Source: Methylophilaceae bacterium (GTDB lineage Bacteria > Pseudomonadota > Gammaproteobacteria > Burkholderiales > Methylophilaceae). Taken from it: DNA of 48,927 nt. The stretch lies in the NCBI GenBank assembly GCA_014378915.1, contig JACMMS010000085.1, positions 1 through 48,927 of the forward strand. The letters run 5' to 3'. Positions 1 to 8,328 of this stretch are shown here, in pieces; the first letter of the stretch is position 1; each line of letters opens with the position of its first letter. A model generated the notes under the pieces. It was not told where the DNA came from, did no database searches, and saw only the letters and a list, made by a program, of their open reading frames with translations. The position numbers were made by a program, and so were the translations under genes.

Positions 1-88
1 ATTGAATTTTATTAATGCATTAATGCATAGCATGCACAAATAAAGTGCGGATGCACCAAGCAATTTGATTTTTGAACGCTGGAGAAAT

Positions 89-136
89 TGGTGGCCGGGA
101 CGGGAATCGAACCTGTGACACGCGGATTTTCAATCC
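89..136. repeat. Distal attachment site (attL), tRNA-Phe 3' fragment
   Basis: 48 bp identical to 11694-11741, beginning with TGGTGGCCGGG (complement of the tRNA CCA end) and ending at CAATCC just inside the anticodon stem. The match stops abruptly (CTAT here, GCTG in the tRNA). It is the truncated tRNA copy left by site-specific integration, so it cannot give a functional tRNA. Confidence 0.93.
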
Positions 137-265
137 CTATTAAATGGCATTTATTAGTGTTGATTGCCATATCATAAATTACTACAAACTAATTAAATCA
201 ATAACTTATTTTTAATATCATCTAATCATTTGTTGATTGATATATCGTTATGTTGCTATAATTCC

Positions 266-286
266 CCTACATAGCCCCTACATGAA
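266..286. repeat. Integrase arm-type site candidate, left copy
   Basis: A 21-bp sequence holding two direct CCTACAT-like units separated by AGCCC, lying just upstream of the integrase start. An identical copy is at 11619-11639, and the shared AATTTATAGC a little further on extends the similarity. Both copies flank the att core in the same orientation in the circular form, as expected for arm-binding sites of a tyrosine recombinase. The function is inferred. Confidence 0.55.
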
Positions 287-295
287 ATTTATAGC

Positions 296-1675
296 ATGAC
301 ATCCACTAGCCAAGAAGAAAAAGTTGTACTTGTTAAAAAGAAATTTACAGCGGATGTAATAGCAAGCTTTGAGTGTAAGGCTGGGAAGTCACAAACTATT
401 TATTGGGACGCTAAGACTTCTGGACTAGGATTGCGTGTAACGGCTACTGGTGCAAAGTCTTATATATTTGAAACCTCACTCAACAACAAAACCATGCGTA
501 TAACTATTGGTGATATTCGCACTTACTCAATCAAAGCCGCGCAAGTTGAAGCTACAAATCTAAAGGCAATGACTGATAAAGGTATAGACCCGCGACAAGT
601 GAAAGCTGACAACATAGCCAACGATGAAGCCAAGGCAAAAGCAAAAACAGATGAAGCCGCCGCGCTGGTATTAAAAGAACAAAGACAATCAATCACATTA
701 GGCAAGGTTTGGCTGGAATATATAGCCGAAAGAAAAGAAGCTAAAGAAGGCAAAGAAAAATCTTGGTCTGACCGTCATTATAAAGACCACGTGAAAATGA
801 TTCATGGTGGCGGCGTGGAAAGGAAACGAAGCGATAAGTTAACCGAAGCCGCACCATTAGCCTCACTGGCAAAATTAAAACTGGTGGATATTACCGCCGC
901 CAAGGTCACAGAGTGGGCTGATGATGAAGCCAATAGAAGGCCGACACAAGCTAGACTTGCATTTAGATTATTAAGAGCCTTTTTATCATGGTGCAAAATA
1001 CATCCAACATACGGCCTAATAGTGACTGACAATGCCGCTAAAAATGATATTGCACGTAAACGCCTAGGCAAGCCACAAACTAAAAATGATGTATTACAGC
1101 GTGAACAGTTGCCCGCATGGTTTACTGCCGTTAAGCAAATCAATAACCCAGTGATTAACGCTTATCTGCAAACATTACTACTGACAGGCCGCCGCCGTGA
1201 ACAAATTGCACAATTGAAATGGACTGATATAGATTTTCAATGGAACAAAATCACAATGAAGGATAAGACCGAACATAATCCATCAATTCCATTAACGCCA
1301 TATGTAGCGCATTTACTGCAATCATTACCACGCCGTAATCAGTTTGTATTTAGTAGCCTAACCGCCAAGGCTGGTTATTTAGCTGACCCTTCAGACGCAC
1401 ATAGAAAAGCATGTGCTGAAGCAGGTGTGGAGTTAACATTGCATGGTCTACGCCGAAGTTTTGCGACACTGTGCGAGTGGACAGAAACGCCCGCTGGCAT
1501 TGCTGCTCAAATACAAGGACACGCCCCGCAAGGTGTGAGAGAAAATAACTATATACGCCGCCCGCTGGATTTACTGCGCATGTGGCACGTTAAAATTGAA
1601 GCGTGGATGTTAGAGCAAGCTAATATTAAGTTTGAGCCTGTTACATCTGAGTTACGCGTTATTAAGACTGCATAA
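296..1675 (+). CDS. P4-type tyrosine integrase (site-specific recombinase)
   Basis: A 459-residue phage-type integrase that would cut and join the tRNA-Phe att sites. The N-terminus (residues about 10-110) resembles the DUF4102 arm-binding domain, with GLGLRVTATGAKSY and TIGD motifs. A core-binding domain follows and the catalytic domain starts around residue 265. Expected catalytic residues are visible: Arg in TGRRRE (about R300), H-x-x-R in LHGLRR (about 383-386), His in QGHAP (409) and the nucleophile Tyr in NNYIRRP (419). It sits beside the distal att copy, the standard position for P4-like islands. The ATG at 296 has no clear Shine-Dalgarno sequence, and the arm-type repeat overlaps its leader, so autoregulation is possible. 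Full length, no disruption. Confidence 0.95.
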   Translation: MTSTSQEEKVVLVKKKFTADVIASFECKAGKSQTIYWDAKTSGLGLRVTATGAKSYIFETSLNNKTMRITIGDIRTYSIKAAQVEATNLKAMTDKGIDPRQVKADNIANDEAKAKAKTDEAAALVLKEQRQSITLGKVWLEYIAERKEAKEGKEKSWSDRHYKDHVKMIHGGGVERKRSDKLTEAAPLASLAKLKLVDITAAKVTEWADDEANRRPTQARLAFRLLRAFLSWCKIHPTYGLIVTDNAAKNDIARKRLGKPQTKNDVLQREQLPAWFTAVKQINNPVINAYLQTLLLTGRRREQIAQLKWTDIDFQWNKITMKDKTEHNPSIPLTPYVAHLLQSLPRRNQFVFSSLTAKAGYLADPSDAHRKACAEAGVELTLHGLRRSFATLCEWTETPAGIAAQIQGHAPQGVRENNYIRRPLDLLRMWHVKIEAWMLEQANIKFEPVTSELRVIKTA

Positions 1676-1696
1676 GAAGCAATATAGGCCAGTATT

Positions 1697-3085
1697 TTAT
1701 TTCAGGTGATGTAACAAATTTAATTGATTGTTGAGTTTCAACTTCTTAACAGCGGACGTTGAAAAGAATCTATATTGATTACTTCCCCGTCTCTTGGCTT
1801 CATACATCGCTTGATCTGCATAAGCAATTAACTCCTCAGAATTTCTTGCATCTTGTGGGATAAGGGCTATCCCGATACTTCCTGATATGTTGATAGTTAT
1901 TTCCTTAAGTAAAAAGGGTTTAGCTAATTCAGTAATAATCTTATCAGCAATTTTCTTGACATCGTCGATATGTTCAAATTCAGTTAAAATTACTGTGAAT
2001 TCATCGCCACCCAAACGGCACACGGTATCATTTTGTCGTACACATAAACTTATTCTTTTAGATGCCTCTTGCAATAAACAATCACCTATTTCATGTCCGT
2101 AGTTATCATTGGTCCATTTAAAGTTATCTAAATCTAGATAAAATAGTGCGCTAAAACTATGCGAACGTTCTGTGTTCTTAATTTGTTGATTTAATCGATC
2201 CAGAAATAAATTGCGATTAGGTAAATCAGTAAGATGATCGAAATTAGCTTGATGCCATAAAGTTTCTTCGTAAGTTTTACGCATTGTTATATCGCGCTCA
2301 TTCGCCGCGATAGCTTCGACCTCATCAGATGCATTGAGAACAGGCGTTAATATATATTCATAAAAGCTAGTCTTGCCATCATTGATGCCGTATTGAATTT
2401 CTCCACGTATTTCATTTTTCTCTTGAATGACTTTTTTAAACGCTAATTGCCACGCACTCCCTTCAATGACCTCAAATTCAGTCATTCTTTTACCCACTAT
2501 GTTTTTGGTATCCAGCCCTAATTGATCTGCCATCGCTTTGTTGGCAAATATGACACAGCCGTCTTTATTAAGAATGTAATTATGGTCAGGTGAGATTTGT
2601 AATGCGGTTTCAAACAATTTCATTTGTTGATTATTATGATTGGCAAATACATCCACTGATTCCGCAAGAACTTGATCAATACTTTCATTAAATCGGTTAA
2701 TTTCTGTAATATCAGTTGATTGGGCAAGTTGTGGATTTTTCTCCCATTGTTTAAGCACACTCGCTCTCAAAGCTCTAAACTCAGAAACCACTTCTTGAAT
2801 GCTAAACCCTGAATTAAATCTATCTTCACCATGACTACTGGCTTTTTCATTCATTTTTGTTGATTCTGCTCCAGGATTATCCGATTTTCCTACGGATTTA
2901 TTTTGTTGTTGGCTCTCAGATTGGGGGGACATGAGGTCTTTAGATATTGTACTAAGCATTACCTTTGCATGATCTCTTAATTCTTCTTTATTAAGCTCCT
3001 TACTACCTGCTAGAGAATTTGCAAATTCTTCCCACTCCTGAAGTATGGATTCCATATTTTCTGTAATAAAATCTGCTAAGTTCAT
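1697..3085 (-). CDS. PAS-GGDEF diguanylate cyclase
   Basis: 462 residues. The N-terminal helical region (1-150) resembles RsbR-type/RsbRD N-terminal sensor segments and carries a Gln/Ser-rich linker around 52-90. A PAS domain follows at about 155-275, with the usual C-terminal DITMRK exit. The GGDEF domain occupies about 280-450. The active-site loop is RLGGDEF (GGDEF at 359-363), preceded by RQND at 350-353, a product-inhibition I-site with canonical spacing. It should make cyclic di-GMP from two GTP and be feedback inhibited. It has no membrane segment, so it is likely cytosolic. It stands alone, convergent with the integrase, inside the element, so it is probably cargo rather than part of the mobility machinery. 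Confidence 0.93.
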   Translation of the reverse strand: MNLADFITENMESILQEWEEFANSLAGSKELNKEELRDHAKVMLSTISKDLMSPQSESQQQNKSVGKSDNPGAESTKMNEKASSHGEDRFNSGFSIQEVVSEFRALRASVLKQWEKNPQLAQSTDITEINRFNESIDQVLAESVDVFANHNNQQMKLFETALQISPDHNYILNKDGCVIFANKAMADQLGLDTKNIVGKRMTEFEVIEGSAWQLAFKKVIQEKNEIRGEIQYGINDGKTSFYEYILTPVLNASDEVEAIAANERDITMRKTYEETLWHQANFDHLTDLPNRNLFLDRLNQQIKNTERSHSFSALFYLDLDNFKWTNDNYGHEIGDCLLQEASKRISLCVRQNDTVCRLGGDEFTVILTEFEHIDDVKKIADKIITELAKPFLLKEITINISGSIGIALIPQDARNSEELIAYADQAMYEAKRRGSNQYRFFSTSAVKKLKLNNQLNLLHHLK

Positions 3086-3558
3086 TTTTATGTTTATAGA
3101 CTTTCATGTGTCATGTTTAACCTTTACTCACATTTTAGTATAAAAGAATTATTATTTAAATTCTGTACGTTATCACACATGTATGATGAGATAGAGTTGA
3201 TATGTGTCATAAAGACGGTAGATCATCAATTCTTTACATAGCAATGAGCTTAAATTCAAATGTCTGCTCAGGGCCGTTTTGCCCATTACCCTACAAATTA
3301 GCTTGCCACAAAGCAGACTGTTAAAAAGTAGAATCAACATTCTTTTTCGAGATTTAACCACCATGTATCATTTGTAATTTTGCAAAACACAAAACTTTAC
3401 GAATCCTCCACTTTAATTAATAAGTTAATATAATTAATATAGTAATAGTGATTTAACTAATAAGCTCACCGCCTAGAATTAGATTAATTACCTAATTCGA
3501 AAATGCAGCCCTTCACTGCGCTGGTGGTGGCACTATTTAATGAAGACATTATGAATGT
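3086..3558. other. AT-rich intergenic region of the element
   Basis: 473 bp between the divergent cyclase and 237-residue genes. I find no convincing gene; a 63-codon open frame on the minus strand (3173-3364) lacks a ribosome site and any familiar sequence. The part nearest the plus-strand gene is rich in TTAAT/ATTAAT words and holds the GAATTAG/CTAATTC inverted repeat (3476-3498). It is the natural place for the two divergent promoters. Confidence 0.5.
3476..3498. promoter_or_regulatory. Inverted repeat, possible operator
   Basis: GAATTAG, nine bases, CTAATTC: a perfect 7-bp dyad about 60 bp before the first gene of the element's plus-strand block, in a stretch full of TTAATA words. Size and position suit a dimeric repressor site. 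No cognate repressor is identified; the AlpA-like protein at 4429 is one candidate. Confidence 0.35.
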
Positions 3559-4272
3559 ATGAAAATGGATAAACCCGTCAAGAAACACTCTACCGCACCC
3601 TCACCGATTAGCCCTCTAGAAGGTTCAAGTTATGTTTCTCGACCTAATCCATTCGATACCAATGTAAAAGGAGCGGCAGATTGGAAATATTGGAAACATG
3701 TTACAACCGTGGAGCTATGGCAAGCAATTCTACTTTCATTAAATATAAATCCCCCCGGCAATGGATGGCTAATCGACAATGCACCAGGACGCACGGGAGA
3801 TATACCTTATGCCTATCTTGATAAACACGGATTAACTGATGAGTTTATTAGCAGATGGAAACTTATTCGCAATAGATTAGAAACTATTGCTGTACAAGCC
3901 GAACTTTCACCAACTATAGAGTTGACCAACTTCATAACCTTATTTTTCTTTACCAAATTAGCGATCCAATTTGAATGGGATAACTTACCATCAGAACTTT
4001 TAAGTCTAGCAACTGAAGAAGACCTGCCAATTGCTCAAGCTGAAAATGCTAATGGGGTTAACTGCAAAAAATGGACAAATGAAAAACTTAAAGAAGTTTA
4101 TGATTTTCGCAACAATGAAAAGAATGTGAAAAAGACAAGAGCATTTATGCAAGCTACAGCAACCCATTTTGGAGTATCAACTAAACGCATAGAGCAATTA
4201 TTGAAGGAATATGAAAAAAACAAGCCTAATGCGTTTGGATTGAAACTACAGCAATTAGTAAAGACTTCGTAG
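3559..4272 (+). CDS. Element-borne hypothetical protein (237 aa)
   Basis: Soluble 237-residue protein with a basic, Ser/Pro-rich N-terminus, a Trp-rich patch (WKYWKHVTTVELWQAILLSL, about residues 43-62) and a basic helical C-terminus (about 180-230) that could hold a helix-turn-helix. Proteins with a similar YW-x-H-V-x-x-x-E-L-W motif are common next to AlpA-like genes in integrase-bearing islands, where their role is unknown. The first ATG (3559) and a second (3565) are both possible starts. It is separated from the next gene by 156 bp, so it may be transcribed apart from the downstream operon. No function is assigned. Confidence 0.7.
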   Translation: MKMDKPVKKHSTAPSPISPLEGSSYVSRPNPFDTNVKGAADWKYWKHVTTVELWQAILLSLNINPPGNGWLIDNAPGRTGDIPYAYLDKHGLTDEFISRWKLIRNRLETIAVQAELSPTIELTNFITLFFFTKLAIQFEWDNLPSELLSLATEEDLPIAQAENANGVNCKKWTNEKLKEVYDFRNNEKNVKKTRAFMQATATHFGVSTKRIEQLLKEYEKNKPNAFGLKLQQLVKTS

Positions 4273-4428
4273 TTTATAAAGTCACAGTCAATAAGCACGC
4301 AATTCACAGCTGCGAAGGGGCTTCGTAGTTTGCAATGAAGTGGGGTTCGTTTCAGAAAATTCGTATCGACATGTAATTCAACGCTAATAATTAGCTTTGT
4401 TACATGCCTCAACTCAGAGGTAAATACG

Positions 4429-4653
4429 ATGAAAACTGAAATCTCCGTCCCATATAAACTAGCAGAAATCTCAGCTGGTCGTGACTATATCTTAACTGGC
4501 GAATTTGCTCACGCTACCAACCGAGCGAGTCAGACTATCCGCAAAAACTATTGCCTTACTGGCGAATGTTTTGGAATAAGACCTGTTAAGTTTGGCAATC
4601 GTCTATTGTGGCCAGTTACTCAAATTGCCGTCTTGTTAGCAGGTGGCAAATAA
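4429..4653 (+). CDS. AlpA-like helix-turn-helix protein
   Basis: A 74-residue small DNA-binding protein. The segment NRASQTIRKNYCLTGE, followed by IRPVKFGNRLLWPV, matches the pattern of the winged HTH of AlpA/excisionase-like proteins in integrative elements (two short helices, then a G-R-L-x-W-P-V wing). A good ribosome site (CAGAGG) lies 8 bases before the ATG. Its stop overlaps the next start by one base (TAATG), beginning a chain of overlapping genes that runs to 8328. It probably acts as excision factor or transcription regulator; the choice between these is inference. Confidence 0.72.
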   Translation: MKTEISVPYKLAEISAGRDYILTGEFAHATNRASQTIRKNYCLTGECFGIRPVKFGNRLLWPVTQIAVLLAGGK

Positions 4654-4940
4654 TGAAAAAAGCCCCTTCACCTATTACAGCGAAAGGGCCTTCAGACAAC
4701 TTAAATTTTAACATTATTGATACACTAAGAGCTAGATTCTTGGCTGGTAACCAAGTACGCGTGATTGACTTTCACGAATCTGTACGCGCCGAAGTAATGG
4801 GCGCAATCAAAACCCTACAGGACGAATTGCCAATAGTTACTGGCTGGCAAACGGTTAGACAGTCATTTCTGTCAGAGACCAGAACTCGCGCAAGGTCGTA
4901 TCACATACCTGAAGCCTTCTTAAAGGAGGTGGCAGCATGA
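4653..4940 (+). CDS. Small element protein, possible HTH (95 aa)
   Basis: The start at ATG 4653 is chosen because it overlaps the preceding stop (TAATG); an upstream frame extension runs into the previous gene. 95 residues: a Pro/Ser-rich lead, then a compact helical unit (VRAEVMGAIKTL) and a second part, GWQTVRQSFLSETRTRARSY. The second part looks like a recognition-helix region with several Arg. Similar sequences travel with DUF3987 genes in integrated elements. It ends in an ATGA overlap with the next gene, so translation is coupled. The role is unknown, probably DNA binding. Confidence 0.68.
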   Translation: MKKAPSPITAKGPSDNLNFNIIDTLRARFLAGNQVRVIDFHESVRAEVMGAIKTLQDELPIVTGWQTVRQSFLSETRTRARSYHIPEAFLKEVAA

Positions 4941-5359
4941 GTGCCCTCAACACAGTGTTATCACGCTTGGATAAGGTGCAACGCATTGGTAATGATAGGT
5001 ATAAGGCAATATGCCCAGCGCATGACGATAGAAGCCCGAGCCTTGCCATTAAAGATGATGGCGGTCGTCTTTTACTGCATTGTTTTGCCGGCTGCGAAAC
5101 TGACGATGTACTCGGCGCAATAGGCCTAGACTTTGCAGACATCATGCCCGATAAAGCCATGGGTAATTTCAAGAAGGATAAAAAGCCATTCTATGCAATG
5201 GACATTCTAAGCATTATTAAATTCGAGGCGACATTGACTTACATTTATGCGTCCGACATGGCGAAAGGTTCAATTCTTACTAGCAACGATAAAAATAGAT
5301 TATTGCTTGCATTGTCACGTATCAATCATGCATACGAGGTCGCTAAAAATGGCCTATAA
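4937..5359 (+). CDS. CHC2-type zinc-ribbon primase-like protein
   Basis: 140 residues preceded by a near-perfect ribosome site (AAAGGAGGT at 4922). Residues 25-55 form a primase zinc ribbon: CPAHDDRSPSL, then HCFAGC, the Cys-His-Cys-Cys set of phage and P4-type primases. The catalytic Toprim or AEP domain that normally follows is missing; after about residue 75 there is only a short helical tail. It overlaps the DUF3987 gene by 11 bases, so the two may work as a split primase/helicase pair: this one reading template DNA, the partner supplying ATP-dependent or catalytic function. The pairing is inference; the zinc ribbon is visible. Confidence 0.8.
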   Translation: MSALNTVLSRLDKVQRIGNDRYKAICPAHDDRSPSLAIKDDGGRLLLHCFAGCETDDVLGAIGLDFADIMPDKAMGNFKKDKKPFYAMDILSIIKFEATLTYIYASDMAKGSILTSNDKNRLLLALSRINHAYEVAKNGL

Positions 5360-6887
5360 CTCAAATGTAGTTCAAGCCTTTGATGCTGATATAAAAAATC
5401 ATGCCATTGCTAGTGAATGGTTTAGCCCTATTAGTTTATTACAAGAGTCTGAGCCGTCACCCTACCCATTAGACGCCCTACCTAGTGGCCTAGGTGATGC
5501 AGTCCGTGAAGTCTTAGATTTTGTTCAGTGTCCACCAGCATTAGCCGCATGCAGTGCGCTCAGCGCATTATCCGTGTCATCACAACACTTAGCCAATGTT
5601 AGACGTGCTGAAGGTCTGACCAGTCCAGTGAGTTTATACACATTGGCCATTGCTGAAAGTGGCGAACGTAAATCTAGTGTAGATAGACACTTCACTTCAG
5701 CGATAACAGCATGGGAGGCTAATCAAGTCGAAATATCCAAACCTGATGTTAAGCGTTATCAAGTAGAACATGATTCTTGGTTGATGCAGTACGAAGGTTT
5801 AAAACAAAAGATTAAAGAAACAGCTAAACAGCAAAAACCTACCGAGAATTTAACGTCACACTTACACCAGTTAAAAAATAACGAGCTATTGCCAGTGAGA
5901 GTGCCAAGGCTTATTTACGGTGACGCAACTCCTGAGCAATTAGGTTATGCCCTTGCAAAACATTGGCCGAGTGCCGGTGTTCTATCCAGTGAAGCAGGCA
6001 TTGTATTTGGCAGCCACGGTATGAGTGGCGATAGCGCAATGCGTAACATGGCCTTACTTAACGTGTTATGGGATGGTGGCACGCATAGTATTGATAGACG
6101 CACAACCGACAGCTATAAAGTGCAGGACGCACGTTTAACAATGGGTTTAGCAGTGCAGGCAGACACAGTGCGAAACTTCTTTAATAACTCTAATGGGCTT
6201 GCACGCGGTACCGGCTTCTTGGCAAGATTCCTGATCGCATGGCCTGATTCTACCCAAGGCAATCGATTATTTAAAGAACCGCCGACGGCATGGCCAAAGC
6301 TAACAGTATTTAGCGAACGTATTACACAGCTATTGAATAAGATTCCAGTGCTTAACGATGCAGGCGGGATTAGCCCAGAGCTATTGGATTTTAGTATTGA
6401 TGCAAAAAAAACATGGATAGACTTTCATAATGATGTCGAGATAGAGCTTCGGCAAGGTGGCGACTTAACTGATGCTAAGGATGTAGCAAGCAAGGCGGCT
6501 GATAACGTAGCAAGGCTGGCGACATTGTTTCACCTGTATGAATGTAATGGTGACGGCGCAATCAATGAAGACCTTGTAGGCCGCGCCATAGCTATTGTGA
6601 CTTGGCATCTATACGAAGCTAAAAGGTTCTTAAATCAAATTGCCGTACCTGAGCATGTGACAAGCGCCATTAAGTTAGATGAATATATTCTGCGTTACTG
6701 CCGTGAACATAAAACTGATACGGTGACAAAAAATCATATTCTAAGAAATGGAGCGATTCGAGATAAAAAGGCATTCAATGATGCGCTTGATGAATTGGTT
6801 GATGCTAACCATATCAAAATAGTTTTAGATGATAGAACGAGTGTTCTTGAAGTCAATCCAGCGCTATTGGGGGTGAATCATGCTTAA
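5349..6887 (+). CDS. DUF3987 family replication-associated protein
   Basis: 512 residues from ATG 5349; an upstream in-frame ATG at 5247 would read through most of the preceding gene and is unlikely. The N-terminal half carries AESGERKSSVDRHF, a Walker-A-like loop typical of DUF3987 (YfjI-like) proteins, then a long charged helix (about 120-180). A conserved middle block follows: IYGDATPEQL, LSSEAGIVFG and RRTTDSYKV. The C-terminal part looks like a winged-helix fold. DUF3987 proteins occur beside primase zinc-ribbon genes in prophages and satellites and are thought to act in replication initiation. It overlaps both neighbours, as expected for one translationally coupled operon. Confidence 0.88.
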   Translation: MAYNSNVVQAFDADIKNHAIASEWFSPISLLQESEPSPYPLDALPSGLGDAVREVLDFVQCPPALAACSALSALSVSSQHLANVRRAEGLTSPVSLYTLAIAESGERKSSVDRHFTSAITAWEANQVEISKPDVKRYQVEHDSWLMQYEGLKQKIKETAKQQKPTENLTSHLHQLKNNELLPVRVPRLIYGDATPEQLGYALAKHWPSAGVLSSEAGIVFGSHGMSGDSAMRNMALLNVLWDGGTHSIDRRTTDSYKVQDARLTMGLAVQADTVRNFFNNSNGLARGTGFLARFLIAWPDSTQGNRLFKEPPTAWPKLTVFSERITQLLNKIPVLNDAGGISPELLDFSIDAKKTWIDFHNDVEIELRQGGDLTDAKDVASKAADNVARLATLFHLYECNGDGAINEDLVGRAIAIVTWHLYEAKRFLNQIAVPEHVTSAIKLDEYILRYCREHKTDTVTKNHILRNGAIRDKKAFNDALDELVDANHIKIVLDDRTSVLEVNPALLGVNHA

Positions 6888-7203
6888 GCATATTCTCAAT
6901 AAATACATTGATGCGACTTGCACTCATGCGATTCATGCGATTACTGAGGATTCTGACACAGACCGAATCGCACGAATCGCACAAATCAGAGTCGCACGGC
7001 CTATAAAAACAGACTTTATTGCTAGTGGTGAACCTGTATCAAATTGGTGGCTTATTACCTTCGAGGGATTAAACCCCGTGCAAATAGCAATCTGGCCGCC
7101 CTGCACAAAAGCAGAAGCCATGGCACTTAATCAAAACTCAATCTCAATCATTCCGATACCGTCGCCTGTAGATGAAATAATGGAGGTTACAGCCCATGAA
7201 TAA
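6880..7203 (+). CDS. Element-borne hypothetical protein with repeat-coded N-terminus (107 aa)
   Basis: Overlaps the DUF3987 gene by 8 bases and the nuclease gene by 8 bases, with GGAGGTTACAGCCC before the next start, so it is clearly a coding link in the operon. The first 45 residues are coded by short DNA repeats and read as HAIHAI then RIARIAQIRVA. The rest (SNWWLITFEGL, QIAIWPPCTKAEAM) looks like a small alpha/beta fold. I recognise the style from other integrase islands but not a function. The repeats form an iteron-like inverted repeat (separate entry). Confidence 0.66.
   Translation: MLKHILNKYIDATCTHAIHAITEDSDTDRIARIAQIRVARPIKTDFIASGEPVSNWWLITFEGLNPVQIAIWPPCTKAEAMALNQNSISIIPIPSPVDEIMEVTAHE
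6927..6981. repeat. Iteron-like inverted repeat inside a coding region
   Basis: TGCGATTCATGCGATT (6927-6942) and AATCGCACGAATCGCA (6966-6981) are complementary at 15 of 16 positions, separated by 23 bases. Each arm is itself a tandem of TGCGATT units. Further degenerate units (ATGCGACTT at 6911, GAGTCGCAC at 6989) flank them. Iterons beside a replication gene often mark an origin. Here the repeats also code protein, so the repetition could be protein driven. Confidence 0.6.
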
Positions 7204-7567
7204 TTTCATATTGGAGTGTTCACCAAAAACTAAAACCACCAAGCCTTTAGAAGCCGATTCATTACGGGAAGTGATGCGAGCATTGAAATCACATCACTTG
7301 GTTGCATGGTGCGAAAGACAAAACACAGGAGTCGCTAAAGTTGGAGGGCGTTTTATCAAGTTTGGCTGGACTGGTTGCAGCGATATTCTAGGCCAGTTGA
7401 AGGATGGACGTTTGTTAGCAGTTGAAGTTAAGAAGCCTAAAGGGGGAAAGCTGACCGATGAGCAAGTCTTCTTTTTGGAGCTAGTGCGTAAGCATGGCGG
7501 GGTTAGTTTTGTGGCCACTAGCCTACTTGATGTATTTAATAATTTAGGAGATATAAATGACAAATAA
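7196..7567 (+). CDS. VRR-NUC domain nuclease
   Basis: 123 residues forming a single VRR-NUC domain of the PD-(D/E)XK superfamily. Catalytic pattern: E19 region and LREVMRAL helix, GWTGCSDILG (Asp of the PD motif), LLAVEVKKPKGG (E-x-K), then the closing LTDEQVFFLELVRKHGG helix with the family's D-E-Q. Stand-alone VRR-NUC proteins are frequent in phages and satellites and cut branched or nicked DNA. Its place after primase-like and DUF3987 genes suggests processing of replication or recombination intermediates. Both ends overlap neighbouring genes. Confidence 0.92.
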   Translation: MNNFILECSPKTKTTKPLEADSLREVMRALKSHHLVAWCERQNTGVAKVGGRFIKFGWTGCSDILGQLKDGRLLAVEVKKPKGGKLTDEQVFFLELVRKHGGVSFVATSLLDVFNNLGDINDK

Positions 7568-8192
7568 AAAGAAAGTTACACCAATAAATAGCAGTTCAAA
7601 CACACTTCAAATAAAGCAAGAAAAAGGTAAAACAAAAGAACGTCAATTTGCTGAAATTGCATTATCACCCATCACGCTTAATGGGTTCACTACAAGTATC
7701 TTTACTAAAAATCAAATGGGTGAAACTGACTTAACCGAAACCATTAGCGTCATGCGAGATTTAGTTAGTAAAGTTAATGCTGGCGACCTAAACGAAATGG
7801 AAGCAACACTGACATCACAAACTGTTTCATTAAATGCAATTTTTAACGAACTGGCAAGGCGTGCAGCACTGAATATCGGGACACATATGCAAGCGACTGA
7901 AGGCTATATGAGACTTGCACTCAAAGCCCAATCACAGTGTGCTAGAACTATTGAGGTGTTGGCGGGGATGAAAAATCCACCTGTAGTATTTGCCAAGCAA
8001 GCCAATATTTCTCATGGTCACCAGCAAGTAAATAACGGTAATAATCAGACCAATATGCACGCGCGCATGGAAAAAACAATAAATCAACCAAACGAACAAT
8101 TAGAGGTGAATAATGGCAGCAAGACAATGGACGGCGGAGCAACGCAAACAACAATCCCTGAAGATAAGGCAATGGCAACCATGGCAAAATAG
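7557..8192 (+). CDS. Element-borne hypothetical protein (211 aa)
   Basis: 211 residues, soluble. Lys/Ser-rich N-terminus, a helical centre (about 60-140, LTETISVMRDLVSKVNAGD and LALKAQSQCARTIEVLAGM) and a low-complexity Asn/Gln-rich C-terminus. The middle resembles conserved proteins of unknown role in prophage-like regions of Proteobacteria. The start overlaps the nuclease gene by 11 bases after TTAGGAGATATAA, a good ribosome site. The last 80 bases overlap the next gene in another frame. No function is assigned. Confidence 0.72.
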   Translation: MTNKKKVTPINSSSNTLQIKQEKGKTKERQFAEIALSPITLNGFTTSIFTKNQMGETDLTETISVMRDLVSKVNAGDLNEMEATLTSQTVSLNAIFNELARRAALNIGTHMQATEGYMRLALKAQSQCARTIEVLAGMKNPPVVFAKQANISHGHQQVNNGNNQTNMHARMEKTINQPNEQLEVNNGSKTMDGGATQTTIPEDKAMATMAK

Positions 8193-8328
8193 CACTGGTG
8201 CAAAGACAATTGAAGGTAAAGCCATTTCAGCGCAAAATGCCTATAGTGGTGGTTTTAGGAAACAGCTTATGGATTTAAGAAAACTATTACGCATGCAACG
8301 AATAGATTTAAAAGAAATTGTTATTTAG
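8113..8328 (+). CDS. Small conserved element protein (71 aa)
   Basis: 71 residues, very basic, with STGAKTIEGKAISAQNAYSG, close to the S-T-G-x-x-T-x-E-G-K-x-x-x-x-x-N-A pattern of short proteins found at the end of such island operons. GAGGTGAATA precedes the ATG. It overlaps the end of the preceding gene by 80 bases in a different frame, unusual but consistent with the compression of this operon. It is probably a nucleic-acid-binding protein; the function is unknown. It ends the operon. Confidence 0.7.
   Translation: MAARQWTAEQRKQQSLKIRQWQPWQNSTGAKTIEGKAISAQNAYSGGFRKQLMDLRKLLRMQRIDLKEIVI

Noticed and set aside
1-88. TTAATGCATTAATGCAT palindromic repeat at the left edge
   Set aside because: Short AT-rich repetition at the window edge; nothing to tie it to a function.
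3173-3364. 63-codon minus-strand frame between the cyclase and the 237-residue gene
   Set aside because: No ribosome site, odd composition and no recognisable sequence.
4265-4330. Direct repeat CTTCGTAGTTT around the end of the 237-residue gene
   Set aside because: 11 bp, two copies only; may be chance and no function is suggested.
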